This document shows, piece by piece, positions 24,799-34,832 of a stretch of DNA of 64,000 nucleotides. The notes beneath the pieces are model-generated. The model was not told the DNA's origin, did no database searches, and was given only the letters and a program-made list of their open reading frames with translations. Made by a program: the position numbers and the translations under genes. Where the stretch lies: positions 124,001-188,000 of the forward strand of contig NZ_CAJFCL010000007.1 in assembly GCF_904063065.1 (NCBI RefSeq), given 5' to 3'. Origin of the DNA: Pseudomonas paraversuta. Its GTDB lineage: Bacteria > Pseudomonadota > Gammaproteobacteria > Pseudomonadales > Pseudomonadaceae. How positions within the stretch are numbered: the stretch's first letter is position 1; the number at the start of each line of letters is the position of its first letter.

Positions 24799-25014
24799 AA
24801 CGCACACCTCATGAGAGTTAAAGGCGCCATTGTAGCGCGTAGACCCCTCCTGAACGCACCTTCCAGTCAGACTGCAGAGTGCTTATTCGCAAAAATTTCA
24901 CCGCCACAACCCGCAGAACTCATCTAAATTCAGGCTTTATCGCCTGTAACATCGCGCCCCGGCCAGTGCTTGGGTACAATTCCCGCTCTTTTGTTCGAGT
25001 AACAGGAACACTAC

Positions 25015-26766
25015 ATGATCGCTTGCCTGCGGCTGTTCACTGCCCTCTGCCTTGCTGCCCTGTTGGCGGCTTGCGCCAGCTCGCCCTCGTCCAGCCTTGG
25101 CGAACTCCCCCGAACCCCGGATGCCAGCCTTGAGCAGTTGCTGCAGCAGGCCTCCGAAACCAAAAATCCGGAAAAGGCCGCCTTGCTGCGCCTGTCCGCG
25201 GCTGATCTGGCCATGGGCCAGAACAATGATCAGCGCGCCGCGCAGATTTTGGCCCAGGTCCCGCTGGATCAGCTCAAGCCAGCACAGCAAGTCTTTGCCA
25301 GCACGCTGACAGCCGAACTGGCAATGAAGCGCAATGATCCCAAGGCTGCCGTGGCCGCCCTGAATCATCCAAGCGTGTCGCGCATCGGCGAGCTACCGAA
25401 CGATTTGCAAGTACGCACCCATACCGTGCACGCCCGTGCCCTTGAAGCAGACGGGCAAACACTGGCCGCAGCACGCGAACGTGTAGCGATGAGCCCGATC
25501 CTGACCGGCGATGCTGCCAACAGCAACAATGACGCCATCTGGACATTGGTTGCCGCATTGCCGGTGGAGCAACTGCAGGCACAAAGCAACGATGTTCTGG
25601 GCGGATGGATGTCCCTGGCCCTGGCCGTGAAGAGCGCCGGCACCGTTCAGGACCAGCAAAACGCCATAGACCTGTGGCGTGCGCAAAACCCGAATCACCC
25701 CGCTGCCATCCAGCTACCCGCTCCACTGATCAAACTCAAGGAGCTGGCCAGCCAGCCTTTGACCAAAATCGCCCTGCTACTGCCTCAGGACGGCCAGCTG
25801 GCCTCTGTGAGCAAGGCATTGCGCGACGGCTTCATGGCTGCTCACTATCAAGCTCAGCAGGCCGGGCAAAACCCGCCAAGCATCCAGTTTTATGACAGCT
25901 CGCGCCTGGTATCCCTGGACGACTTCTACAACAAGGCACAAGCCGATGGCGTGCAACTGGTGATCGGCCCGCTGGAGAAATCACTGGTCAAGCAGCTGAG
26001 TGCTCGCCCGCAGCTGCCCATCACTACACTGGCCCTCAATTACAGCGAAAGCGCACATGGCCCGGCCCAGCTGTTTCAGTTTGGCCTCGCCGCTGAAGAC
26101 GAAGCCCGTGAAGTGGCTCGCCGCGCACGCGCCGACGGCCTGACCCACGCCGGCGCCATGGTTCCGAAAGGCGAATGGGGCGAGCGCGTACTCAATGCAT
26201 TCCGTCAGGAATGGGTCGCCCACGGCGGCTCCATCGTGGGTATCGAGTACATCGACAAACCCGTAGCCCTGGCCCAGCAGGTCGGCGATCTGGTGCAACT
26301 GCGTAAAAACGCCGCCGAGCCGCTGCAGTTCCTGTTCCTCGCCGCTACGCCCCAGCAAGCCCAGCAGATCAAGCCGACCCTGAACTACCAATACGCAGGC
26401 GATCTGCCGGTTTACGCCACGTCCCACGTCTTCAGTGCCAGCGGCAATCAGGACCAGTACAAAGACATGAATGGCGTGCGCTTCTGCGAGACCCCATGGC
26501 TGCTGGAGCCCGGCAACCCGCTACGCCAGCAAGTGGCTGCACAATGGCCACAGGCTTCAAGCAGCATGGGCCGCCTGTACGCCATGGGCGTTGACGCTTA
26601 CACCCTGGCATCGCGCCTGGGCCAGCTCAAGGCTCTGCCAGACAGCCGGATCGACGGCTTGTCGGGCAGCCTCAGCATGAGCCCGACACAACATGTCGAG
26701 CGTCAGCTACCGTGGGCCGAGTTCGTTAATGGCCAGATTCAACGCCTGCCCGATACTCCCAACTGA
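25015..26766 (+). CDS. lpoA: Penicillin-binding protein activator lipoprotein (LpoA/YraM)
   Basis: LpoA is an outer-membrane lipoprotein that reaches through the periplasm to stimulate PBP1a. The N-terminal signal ends in the lipobox LAAC (Cys near residue 20). A helical repeat region occupies about 35-240, and a C-terminal domain of the periplasmic-binding fold begins near KIALLLPQDGQLASVSKALR. Length is 583 residues. The neighbours yraN, gmhA and dolP follow on the same strand in the order known from E. coli (rsmI | lpoA-yraN-diaA-dolP). Confidence 0.95.
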   Translation: MIACLRLFTALCLAALLAACASSPSSSLGELPRTPDASLEQLLQQASETKNPEKAALLRLSAADLAMGQNNDQRAAQILAQVPLDQLKPAQQVFASTLTAELAMKRNDPKAAVAALNHPSVSRIGELPNDLQVRTHTVHARALEADGQTLAAARERVAMSPILTGDAANSNNDAIWTLVAALPVEQLQAQSNDVLGGWMSLALAVKSAGTVQDQQNAIDLWRAQNPNHPAAIQLPAPLIKLKELASQPLTKIALLLPQDGQLASVSKALRDGFMAAHYQAQQAGQNPPSIQFYDSSRLVSLDDFYNKAQADGVQLVIGPLEKSLVKQLSARPQLPITTLALNYSESAHGPAQLFQFGLAAEDEAREVARRARADGLTHAGAMVPKGEWGERVLNAFRQEWVAHGGSIVGIEYIDKPVALAQQVGDLVQLRKNAAEPLQFLFLAATPQQAQQIKPTLNYQYAGDLPVYATSHVFSASGNQDQYKDMNGVRFCETPWLLEPGNPLRQQVAAQWPQASSSMGRLYAMGVDAYTLASRLGQLKALPDSRIDGLSGSLSMSPTQHVERQLPWAEFVNGQIQRLPDTPN

Positions 26767-27128
26767 TGCCCGAGCGCTCAAGCCTGCAAACAGGCAAGGA
26801 TGCCGAGCGCCTGGCGCTGCGGCATCTTGAGCAACAGGGTTTACGCTTGCTGGCACAGAACTGGCTTTGCAAGCGCGGCGAGCTGGATCTGGTCATGCTT
26901 GACGGCGATACAGTAGTATTCGTCGAAGTTCGTTACCGGCAACACGCGCAATGGGGTGGCGCACTGGCCAGCATTGACGCACGCAAGCAGCAAAAGCTGA
27001 TACTTGCAGCTCAGTACTTTTTGCAACGCGAGTCGCGCTGGGCCAATCATCCCTGCCGCTTTGATGTCGTAACAATGGACAGCGCAACACCTCACTTGAA
27101 CTGGCTACGGAATGCCTTTGACAGCTGA
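26766..27128 (+). CDS. yraN: YraN family (UPF0102) endonuclease-like protein
   Basis: This small cytoplasmic protein has the restriction-endonuclease-like fold of UPF0102. The putative metal-binding residues are in GELDLVMLDGDTVVFVEVRYR, with the D-x-n-ExK-like pattern (E-V-R here). Length of 120 residues is normal. Its ATG overlaps the lpoA stop as ATGA-type TGATG, so translation is coupled. The biological role is not established; a link to DNA repair or recombination is usually proposed. Confidence 0.93.
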   Translation: MPERSSLQTGKDAERLALRHLEQQGLRLLAQNWLCKRGELDLVMLDGDTVVFVEVRYRQHAQWGGALASIDARKQQKLILAAQYFLQRESRWANHPCRFDVVTMDSATPHLNWLRNAFDS

Positions 27129-27266
27129 CCCGCTGTCAGGCCGATTCCAGCACCCTTTTATTAAACGATTTTGCTTTGCTTTGCGGGCTGCACATTCTTG
27201 TGCCGGGAAGTCACCCAGGAACACCTGGATCACGCTCGACCAGCCGCCCTACTTAAGGTCACATAG

Positions 27267-28438
<1,172 letters not shown>

Positions 28439-28464
28439 CAAGCTCGCTCCTGCAGCCCGGACAC

Positions 28465-28497
28465 AAAAAAGGCGACCCTTGCAGGTCGCCTTTTTTT
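28465..28497. terminator. Bidirectional terminator between dolP and sspB
   Basis: AAAAAAGGCGACC pairs with GGTCGCCTTTTTTT, giving a T-run after the stem on either strand. It serves the converging dolP (+) and sspB (-) genes. Confidence 0.93.
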
Positions 28498-28498
28498 G

Positions 28499-28915
28499 TT
28501 ACTTGACCACTTTCAGGCTAGGCCGACCCGTAGGTCTTGGCGGCTCAGTACCTGGCGGCGGCCCATCGTCATCCGGCTCAACCTCGTCATCGCCGTCCAT
28601 AGGCTCTTCCAGGTCAAACACCATACCCTGACCATTCTCACGGGCGTAAACCCCCAGAATGGCCGCAATAGGCACGTACAACGTGTGCGGCACACCACCA
28701 AAACGCCCTTCAAAGCTCACTGCTTCGTTGTCCATGTGCAATTGACGCACGGCGGTTGGCGAAACATTCAGGACAATCTGCCCGTCACTGGCAAAACCCT
28801 GGGGCACTTGCACCTTCGGGTAGTCAGAGTTAACCAGCATGTGCGGAGTGCAATCGTTATCAACAATCCACTCATAGAGCGCACGCACCAGATAAGGTCG
28901 ACTTGAATTCATCAA
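28499..28915 (-). CDS. sspB: ClpXP protease specificity-enhancing factor
   Basis: SspB binds ssrA-tagged peptides and delivers them to ClpXP. The folded N-terminal domain (about 1-112) opens with SSRPYLVRALYEWIVDNDCTPH. A Pro/Asp-rich flexible linker follows, and the C-terminal XB peptide GRPSLKVVK docks on ClpX. Length is 138 residues. It follows sspA after 15 bases in the usual sspAB operon. Confidence 0.97.
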   Translation of the reverse strand: MMNSSRPYLVRALYEWIVDNDCTPHMLVNSDYPKVQVPQGFASDGQIVLNVSPTAVRQLHMDNEAVSFEGRFGGVPHTLYVPIAAILGVYARENGQGMVFDLEEPMDGDDEVEPDDDGPPPGTEPPRPTGRPSLKVVK

Positions 28916-28930
28916 GGGGCTCCTAAAGCC

Positions 28931-29548
28931 TTAGCGCATGTCGCGTTCGACACCAGACAAACTTGCCCGGAAGGTCTCACGCGCAAACTGGCGCTCCATA
29001 TAGTCAAGCAGCGGCTTGGCCGGCCGCGGCAATTCAATACCCAAAATGGGCAAGCGCCAGAGTATCGGCAATAGACAGCAGTCGACCAGACTTAGCTCTG
29101 TACTGAGGAAAAAAGGTTTGTCTGCAAACAATGCAGACACGCCTGTCAGACTCTCACGCAGCTCTTTACGCGCCTGGACCCGAGCCGGCTCCTTGGTACG
29201 CGAATCGAGAATCAGGTCCACCAGCACACACCAGTCGCGCTGGATGCGATGAATCAGCAGACGGCTATTGGCCCGCGCCACCGGATAAACCGGCAACAGC
29301 GGCGGATGCGGATAACGCTCATCCAGATATTCCATCACCACAGTCGACTCCCACAACGCCAGGTCACGATCGACCAGGGTTGGCAGGCTGCCGTAGGGGT
29401 TCACTTCGATCAGCTTCGGCGGCTGACGGCCCGCCTCCACACTGATGATCTCGGCGCTGACACCTTTCTCGGCGAGCACGATACGTACTCGATGGGAATA
29501 GTGGTCGGCGGGGTCGGAGTAACAGGCCAACCGATTGGTCACGCCCAT
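28931..29548 (-). CDS. sspA: Stringent starvation protein A
   Basis: SspA has a glutathione S-transferase fold but acts on RNA polymerase and on stress and virulence gene expression. The thioredoxin-like N-terminal domain contains [17 protein letters not shown] and a [14 protein letters not shown] segment. The helical C-terminal domain follows. Length is 205 residues. It is first in the sspA-sspB pair, about 185 bases after petC. A hairpin lies in that gap. Confidence 0.96.
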   Translation of the reverse strand: MGVTNRLACYSDPADHYSHRVRIVLAEKGVSAEIISVEAGRQPPKLIEVNPYGSLPTLVDRDLALWESTVVMEYLDERYPHPPLLPVYPVARANSRLLIHRIQRDWCVLVDLILDSRTKEPARVQARKELRESLTGVSALFADKPFFLSTELSLVDCCLLPILWRLPILGIELPRPAKPLLDYMERQFARETFRASLSGVERDMR

Positions 29549-29631
29549 GGCGGTCCTCCTCGCTTGTTGAAATTATCAGGAGCGGAAAAACGAACGCGCC
29601 CAAGGAACGTCTCCGGCAACCGCAGAACCCG

Positions 29632-29661
29632 GGCGGGCAAGGCCTTGCGACCTTGCCCGCC
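29632..29661. other. Inverted repeat between petC and sspA
   Basis: GGCGGGCAAGG and CCTTGCCCGCC make a perfect 11-bp stem with an 8-base loop. No T-run follows on the - strand, so it is not a canonical terminator for petC. It may be an mRNA 3'-end structure. Confidence 0.6.
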
Positions 29662-29734
29662 ACTCATCCTGCACTGTTACCTTTTCAGAGACACCCTCGG
29701 GCGCGCACGATTAACAGCGATGCGTGTAACGATA

Positions 29735-30514
29735 TCAGTGCACATCTTTCCAGTATTCGCGCTTGAGCAGATAAGCGAATACGAAGAAGAAGGCCAGATA
29801 GAGCAGTACGTAGGTACCGATGCGCTGATGCTCCAGCTTCACCGGGTTGGCCGAATAGGCCAGGAAGGTCACAAGGTTCTTGATCTTCTCATCGAACTGC
29901 TCTTCAGTCAGCGTGCCGGTTTTAGGCAAAACTGTCAGCTGGTCGCATGCTTCATGTGTCAAAGGCGTGCCAGTGAGCGGATCATACTGCTTCTTGCCGT
30001 CTTCGACGATCTGAACTTGCTTGCAGCCTACCACCTGACGACCTTGCAACGGTGCCAGAACGTTCGGCATCCCCACATTCGGGAAGACTTTGTTGTTTAC
30101 ACCCCATGGCCGTGACGGGTCTTCATAGAAAGACCGCAGGTAGCTATACAGCCAGTCAGTACCACGCACACGCGCCACCAGGGTCAAGTCTGGCGGTGCA
30201 GCACCGAACCAGGCCTTGGCGTCTTCCGGCTGCATGCCGATGTTCATGTGGTCGCCGATTTTGGCCCCGGTGAACACCAGATTCTCGAGCATGAGCTCAT
30301 GGGGAATCCCCAGGTCATCGGCTACACGCTCGTAACGCTGGAACTTGGCACTGTGACAACCCATGCAGTAGTTGGCGAACGTACGTGCGCCGTCCTGCAT
30401 GGCTGCCTTGTCAGAAACATCGATGTCGACCTTGTCGAGCTGAACGCCCTGCTCCGCCGCAAAGGACAGCACAGGCATCACCGCAAGCATCAATACAGCA
30501 AATAGCTTTTTCAT
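29735..30514 (-). CDS. petC: Cytochrome c1 of the bc1 complex
   Basis: Cytochrome c1 carries electrons from the Rieske protein to soluble or membrane cytochrome c. A cleavable signal peptide occupies about the first 20 residues. The haem site is CMGCH, the distal methionine is probably in the MNIGMQPEDAKAW region, and a C-terminal membrane anchor (about 236-254) precedes the KREYWKD end. Length is 259 residues. Its start shares one base with the petB stop. Confidence 0.97.
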   Translation of the reverse strand: MKKLFAVLMLAVMPVLSFAAEQGVQLDKVDIDVSDKAAMQDGARTFANYCMGCHSAKFQRYERVADDLGIPHELMLENLVFTGAKIGDHMNIGMQPEDAKAWFGAAPPDLTLVARVRGTDWLYSYLRSFYEDPSRPWGVNNKVFPNVGMPNVLAPLQGRQVVGCKQVQIVEDGKKQYDPLTGTPLTHEACDQLTVLPKTGTLTEEQFDEKIKNLVTFLAYSANPVKLEHQRIGTYVLLYLAFFFVFAYLLKREYWKDVH

Positions 30515-31725
30515 CAGCCAGTCACCCTTTCCGGAACCGGTTTGGTCTTCTCAAGCCTGGTGTAGAACGGCATCAGAATGAAGTAGGCGAAGTACAGGAA
30601 CGTACAGACCTGCGACAGCAACGTACGACCCGGCGTCGGCGCCAATACACCCAGCACGCCCAGAATCACGAACGAGATGCAAAACACCCAGAGCCAGATT
30701 TTGCTCAGCCAGCCCTTGTAGCGCATGGATTTGACCGGGCTACGGTCAAGCCATGGCAATACGAACAGCATGGCAATCGCAGCCCCCATGGCGATGACGC
30801 CAAGCAACTTGTCCGGGATTGCACGCAAGATCGCGTAGAACGGCGTGAAGTACCAGACAGGCGCAATGTGCTCCGGCGTTTTAAAGGCGTTAGCCTGTTC
30901 AAAGTTCGGTTTTTCCAGGAAGTAGCCACCCATTTCCGGGAAGAAAAACACAATCGAACAGAAGATAAACAGGAACACCACTACGCCGACGATATCCTTC
31001 ACGGTGTAGTACGGATGGAAGGGAATGCCATCCAGCGGTACGCCGTTTTCGTCTTTATGCTTTTTGATGTCCACGCCGTCAGGGTTGTTCGAGCCGACTT
31101 CATGCAAGGCCAGAACGTGCAGCACCACCAGCCCCAGAATCACGATAGGCAAGGCCACAACGTGCAAGGCAAAGAAGCGGTTCAGGGTAATGCCGGAGAT
31201 CAGGTAGTCACCGCGAATCCACTGTGTCAGGTCGTTACCGATAACCGGAATCGCACCGAACAGCGAGATGATCACCTGGGCACCCCAGTAGGACATCTGC
31301 CCCCAAGGCAACAGATAGCCCATGAAGGCCTCTGCCATCAGGGCCAGATAGATCATCATACCGAACAGCCAGACCAGCTCCCGCGGCTTCTGATAGGAGC
31401 CGTAGAGCAGGCCACGGAACATGTGCAGGTAGACCACCACAAAGAACGCCGACGCACCCGTTGAGTGCAGATAGCGCAGGATGGAACCGTATTCGACGTC
31501 ACGCATGATGTATTCGACAGAAGCAAAAGCTTCTTCTGCCGACGGCGTGTAGCTCATCGTCAGCCACACACCGGTGACAATCTGATTAACCAGAACGAGC
31601 AATGCGAGAGAACCGAAGAAATAGAAGAAGTTGAAGTTCTTCGGGGCGTAGTACTTGCTGAGATGTTCTTCCCACATTTTAGTCGCGGGGAAGCGGGCAT
31701 CAATCCAGTCCATGAACTTGCTCAT
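30514..31725 (-). CDS. petB: Cytochrome b of the bc1 complex
   Basis: Cytochrome b is the membrane core of complex III, with two haems and the Qo and Qi quinone sites. The 403-residue chain has eight or so membrane helices. Haem-ligating histidines are found in HSTGASAFFVVVYLHMFRG and in LNRFFALHVVALPIVILGLV-type segments. The Qo motif PEWY-like reads APVWYFTPFYAILRA here, with PVWY in place of PEWY. It lies between petA and petC with one-base overlaps. Confidence 0.96.
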   Translation of the reverse strand: MSKFMDWIDARFPATKMWEEHLSKYYAPKNFNFFYFFGSLALLVLVNQIVTGVWLTMSYTPSAEEAFASVEYIMRDVEYGSILRYLHSTGASAFFVVVYLHMFRGLLYGSYQKPRELVWLFGMMIYLALMAEAFMGYLLPWGQMSYWGAQVIISLFGAIPVIGNDLTQWIRGDYLISGITLNRFFALHVVALPIVILGLVVLHVLALHEVGSNNPDGVDIKKHKDENGVPLDGIPFHPYYTVKDIVGVVVFLFIFCSIVFFFPEMGGYFLEKPNFEQANAFKTPEHIAPVWYFTPFYAILRAIPDKLLGVIAMGAAIAMLFVLPWLDRSPVKSMRYKGWLSKIWLWVFCISFVILGVLGVLAPTPGRTLLSQVCTFLYFAYFILMPFYTRLEKTKPVPERVTG

Positions 31726-32324
31726 TACGCGCTCTCCCCTTCAAGGCCAACGACAATCACATTGTCACTGCCCTCAACATAGTAGTAAGGCGGTACTGGC
31801 AGGTTCAATGGAGCAGGTTGCGACTTGTAGACGCGGCCGGCCAGGTCATAGTGGGAACCATGGCAAGGGCAGAAATAACCCCCTACCCAATCCTTGCCCA
31901 GGTCAGCAGGAGCGACCTCGGGGCGGAAAGTCGGCGAACAACCCAAGTGAGTGCAAATTCCGATCAACACCAAAACTTCTGGCTTGATGGATCGCCACTC
32001 GTTTTTTGAGTTTTCAGGTTGATCGGATTGATTGGATTCGGGATCAGCGAGCTGCCCTTCAATCTTCTTGAGATTTGCCAGGATCTCCTCAGTGCGGCGG
32101 ACAATGAATACTGGCTGACCACGCCATTCAGCAATCATCTGCTGCCCTGGCTCAATCTTTGCAATATTCACTTTCACCGGTGCGCCTGCGGCTTTCGCCT
32201 TGGCACTGGGAAACCACGACCCCACGAACGGGACCGCCGCCCCCACCGCTCCTGCAGCACCCACCACGGATGTGGCTGCTACGAGGAAGCGACGCCGGCC
32301 GACATTTACGCCGTCATTGCTCAT
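31725..32324 (-). CDS. petA: Rieske iron-sulfur subunit of the bc1 complex
   Basis: The Rieske protein takes electrons from ubiquinol. A twin-arginine signal (GRRRFLVAATSVVGAAG) also forms the membrane anchor. The 2Fe-2S cluster is bound by the two boxes CTHLGCSP and CPCHGSHYDLAGR. Length is 199 residues. It is the first gene of petABC, and its ATG has a purine-rich site GGGAGAGGA just upstream. Confidence 0.97.
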   Translation of the reverse strand: MSNDGVNVGRRRFLVAATSVVGAAGAVGAAVPFVGSWFPSAKAKAAGAPVKVNIAKIEPGQQMIAEWRGQPVFIVRRTEEILANLKKIEGQLADPESNQSDQPENSKNEWRSIKPEVLVLIGICTHLGCSPTFRPEVAPADLGKDWVGGYFCPCHGSHYDLAGRVYKSQPAPLNLPVPPYYYVEGSDNVIVVGLEGESA

Positions 32325-32470
32325 TCAGTCCTCTCCCATCAGCTTTGTGGCCTGTTAAATCAGGCATCTACTAAGTAAAAATCTGAACTTATAAAAATTT
32401 TGCAGAATGGTAATGAAAAGCCCCTACTCTGACAAGGTAATTACCGCTCTGGGTCGGCTACAGGCCTTGT

Positions 32471-32497
32471 AGTATAGGCATTTGCTGAATGTGGCAA
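32471..32497 (-). promoter_or_regulatory. Possible promoter of petABC
   Basis: On the - strand TTGCCA (32497-32492) and TATACT (32476-32471) are 15 bases apart, a short spacer. The site lies about 150 bases before petA, and the leader between is AT-rich without a reading frame of note. Confidence 0.4.
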
Positions 32498-32525
32498 GTT
32501 GTCACACCAACAATTCATCACCCAT

Positions 32526-32562
32526 AAAAAAAGCCCAGCTCCTAAGGAGACTGGGCTTTTTT
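32526..32562 (-). terminator. Intrinsic terminator of rplM-rpsI
   Basis: The inverted repeat GCCCAG / CTGGGC, with CTCC / GGAG nested inside it, is flanked by A and T runs. On the - strand it is followed by seven T residues, 16 bases after the rpsI stop. Confidence 0.9.
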
Positions 32563-32577
32563 GAACGAAGCTGCGAA

Positions 32578-32970
32578 TTAACGCTTCGAGTACTGCGGAC
32601 GCTTACGCGCTTTACGCAGACCGACTTTCTTACGTTCAACTTCACGAGCATCGCGAGTTACGAAGCCTGCTTTGCGCAGAGCGCCACGCAGAGTTTCGTC
32701 GTACTGCATCAGTGCGCGAGTGATACCGTGGCGGATTGCGCCAGCCTGACCACTTACACCACCACCGATCACGGTGACGTAGATATCGAATTTCTCGACA
32801 GTCTCAGTCAGTTCCAACGGCTGACGAACTACCATGCGGGCAGTTTCGCGACCGAAGAAATTCTCCAGAGTGCGGTTGTTGATCGAGATGTTACCGGTAC
32901 CTGGACGCAGGAAAACGCGTGCAGTTGCGGTTTTACGACGGCCAGTGCCGTAGTTTTGAGTCGCCGACAT
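32578..32970 (-). CDS. rpsI: 30S ribosomal protein S9
   Basis: S9 binds the 3' major domain of 16S rRNA, and its C-terminal tail reaches the P-site tRNA. The 130-residue chain contains [19 protein letters not shown] at the N-terminus, [19 protein letters not shown] in the core and the basic tail [12 protein letters not shown]. It follows rplM after 14 bases, the usual L13-S9 operon. Confidence 0.99.
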   Translation of the reverse strand: MSATQNYGTGRRKTATARVFLRPGTGNISINNRTLENFFGRETARMVVRQPLELTETVEKFDIYVTVIGGGVSGQAGAIRHGITRALMQYDETLRGALRKAGFVTRDAREVERKKVGLRKARKRPQYSKR

Positions 32971-32984
32971 AATGAACTATTCCG

Positions 32985-33413
32985 TTAAAACTTCAGTTCT
33001 TGGGGCTGCTGAGCAGTATGAGGGTGAGCAGCGCCCGCATATACTTTCAGCTTACGGTACATGTCGCGACCCAGCGGGTTTTTAGGCAGCATGCCTTTAA
33101 CCGCGGTCTCGATCACGCGTTCAGGAGCTTTGGCGATCAGCTTTTCGAAGTTGATCGACTTAATCCCGCCCGGGAAACCGGAGTGAGAGTAGTACATTTT
33201 GTCAGTGGTTTTAGCACCAGTGACACGAATCTGCTCGGCATTGATAACAACGATGTAGTCACCGGTGTCAACGTGCGGAGTGTATTCAGGCTTGTGCTTG
33301 CCACGCAGACGGCTCGCGATTTCGGTGGCCAGACGACCCAGTGTCTGGCCAGCAGCGTCGACGACAAACCAGTCGCGCGTAACTGTTTCCGGTTTAGCAG
33401 TAAAAGTTTTCAT
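32985..33413 (-). CDS. rplM: 50S ribosomal protein L13
   Basis: L13 is an early-assembling large-subunit protein. The 142-residue chain has [40 protein letters not shown] and the signature [21 protein letters not shown] clear promoter lies about 45 bases upstream. It is the first gene of the rplM-rpsI operon. Confidence 0.99.
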   Translation of the reverse strand: MKTFTAKPETVTRDWFVVDAAGQTLGRLATEIASRLRGKHKPEYTPHVDTGDYIVVINAEQIRVTGAKTTDKMYYSHSGFPGGIKSINFEKLIAKAPERVIETAVKGMLPKNPLGRDMYRKLKVYAGAAHPHTAQQPQELKF

Positions 33414-33454
33414 TCTTTATAGCCTCAGGGGCCGCCCTGTAAATTAGACGGCGG

Positions 33455-33483
33455 ATCTTACTGAATAGTGCGTACTTTGACAA
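33455..33483 (-). promoter_or_regulatory. Promoter of rplM-rpsI
   Basis: On the - strand TTGTCA (33483-33478) and TAAGAT (33460-33455) are separated by 17 bases, a close sigma70 match about 42 bases before the rplM ATG. Confidence 0.8.
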
Positions 33484-33605
33484 GTCAAAGGCAGCCGGAT
33501 ACAGACGCTATCGGGGGCTCGGGTCAGCGCGTCCGTTCAACGGCAAGATTCTTCGGCAGGCGGCGCATCACTTCCACCGCAGAAAGAGGTCGGCAATTAT
33601 CCAGA

Positions 33606-33634
33606 TTGCGAAAAAAAATACAACCTGCTTTTAT
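33606..33634 (+). promoter_or_regulatory. Possible promoter of tas
   Basis: TTGCGA (33606-33611) and TTTTAT (33629-33634) are 17 bases apart, shortly before the ribosome site GAAGGAG at 33647-33653 and the ATG at 33660. Confidence 0.45.
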
Positions 33635-33659
33635 GATTCTTTACCCGAAGGAGTCACTG

Positions 33660-34700
33660 ATGGACTATCGCCAGCTAGGCCGCACCAATCTGCAAGTCAG
33701 CGCCATTGCCCTCGGAACCATGACCTGGGGCGAGCAAAACACCCAGGATGAAGCCTTCGCACAAATCGATTACGCGAAAAACGCCGGGATCAATTTCATC
33801 GACACCGCCGAAATGTATCCGGTGCCACCCAAAGCAGAAACCTACGCCAGCACCGAGCGTTACATCGGCAACTGGTTCAAGACCCGAGGTGATCGGGCCG
33901 ACTGGATCCTGGCCAGCAAGATCGCCGGCCCCGGCAATGGCATCGACTACATTCGCGACGGCCAGCTCAAACACAACCGCAATCATATCGTCCAGGCACT
34001 GGATGCCAGCCTTGAACGCCTGCAAACCGACTGGATCGACCTCTACCAGCTGCATTGGCCAGAGCGCAGCACCAACTTTTTCGGGCAACTGGGCTACAAG
34101 CACAACGCCGATGAAGACTTTACCCCCCTTGAAGAAACCCTCGAAGCCCTGGACGAACAAGTCAGGGCCGGCAAAATTCGCCATATCGGCCTGTCCAACG
34201 AAACACCCTGGGCCACCATGAAATTCCTGCAACTGGCTGAAAGCCGTGGCTGGCCGCGCGCCGTTTCGATCCAGAACCCCTACAACCTGCTTAACCGCAG
34301 TTTTGAAGTCGGCCTGGCTGAAATTGCCATTCGCGAACAATGCGGCCTGCTCGCCTATTCGCCCCTGGCGTTCGGCATGCTCTCTGGCAAGTACAACGGC
34401 GGCGCCCAACCTGCAAAAGGCCGCCTGACCCTCTACAGCCGCTTCTCGCGCTATTCAAACCCGCAGGCAGTGGCTGCCAGCGAACGTTACGTGGCCCTGG
34501 CTCGCGAACACGGCCTGGACCCGGCGCAAATGGCGCTGGCCTATGTCACGCAACAGCCCTTCGTCACCAGCAACATCATCGGCGCGACGACGATGGAGCA
34601 ACTTGCCAGCAACATTGGCAGCTTCGACCTGAAACTGTCGGATGAAGTCCTCGCCGGCATTGAAGCCATCCACAGGGACCAGCCGAACCCGGCACCCTAG
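33660..34700 (+). CDS. tas: NADP(H)-dependent aldo-keto reductase (Tas family)
   Basis: This cytoplasmic oxidoreductase of the aldo-keto reductase superfamily reduces carbonyl compounds; the natural substrate of Tas is not known. The ATG is set by GAAGGAG six bases ahead and gives 346 residues, the length of E. coli Tas. The catalytic Asp/Tyr pair is in NFIDTAEMYPVPP, the lysine in ASKIAGP and the histidine in YQLHWPERS. The segment QNPYNLLNRSFEVGLAE is diagnostic of Tas. A hairpin follows the stop. Confidence 0.93.
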   Translation: MDYRQLGRTNLQVSAIALGTMTWGEQNTQDEAFAQIDYAKNAGINFIDTAEMYPVPPKAETYASTERYIGNWFKTRGDRADWILASKIAGPGNGIDYIRDGQLKHNRNHIVQALDASLERLQTDWIDLYQLHWPERSTNFFGQLGYKHNADEDFTPLEETLEALDEQVRAGKIRHIGLSNETPWATMKFLQLAESRGWPRAVSIQNPYNLLNRSFEVGLAEIAIREQCGLLAYSPLAFGMLSGKYNGGAQPAKGRLTLYSRFSRYSNPQAVAASERYVALAREHGLDPAQMALAYVTQQPFVTSNIIGATTMEQLASNIGSFDLKLSDEVLAGIEAIHRDQPNPAP

Positions 34701-34711
34701 CTATCCCGCCT

Positions 34712-34736
34712 CCGTAGCAGCCTTTGGCTGCTACGG
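34712..34736 (+). terminator. Hairpin after tas
   Basis: CCGTAGCAGCC and GGCTGCTACGG form a perfect 11-bp stem with a TTT loop, 11 bases after the tas stop. The T-run is missing, so it is a weak or factor-assisted terminator candidate. Confidence 0.5.
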
Positions 34737-34832
34737 AATTAGCCTCTGCCCCTTCCCCCTAGACATACAGGATAAAAAATAAGACGATCCAGCCGTAAGT
34801 TGACCAATTTCACCTATAAGAATAATCAAATC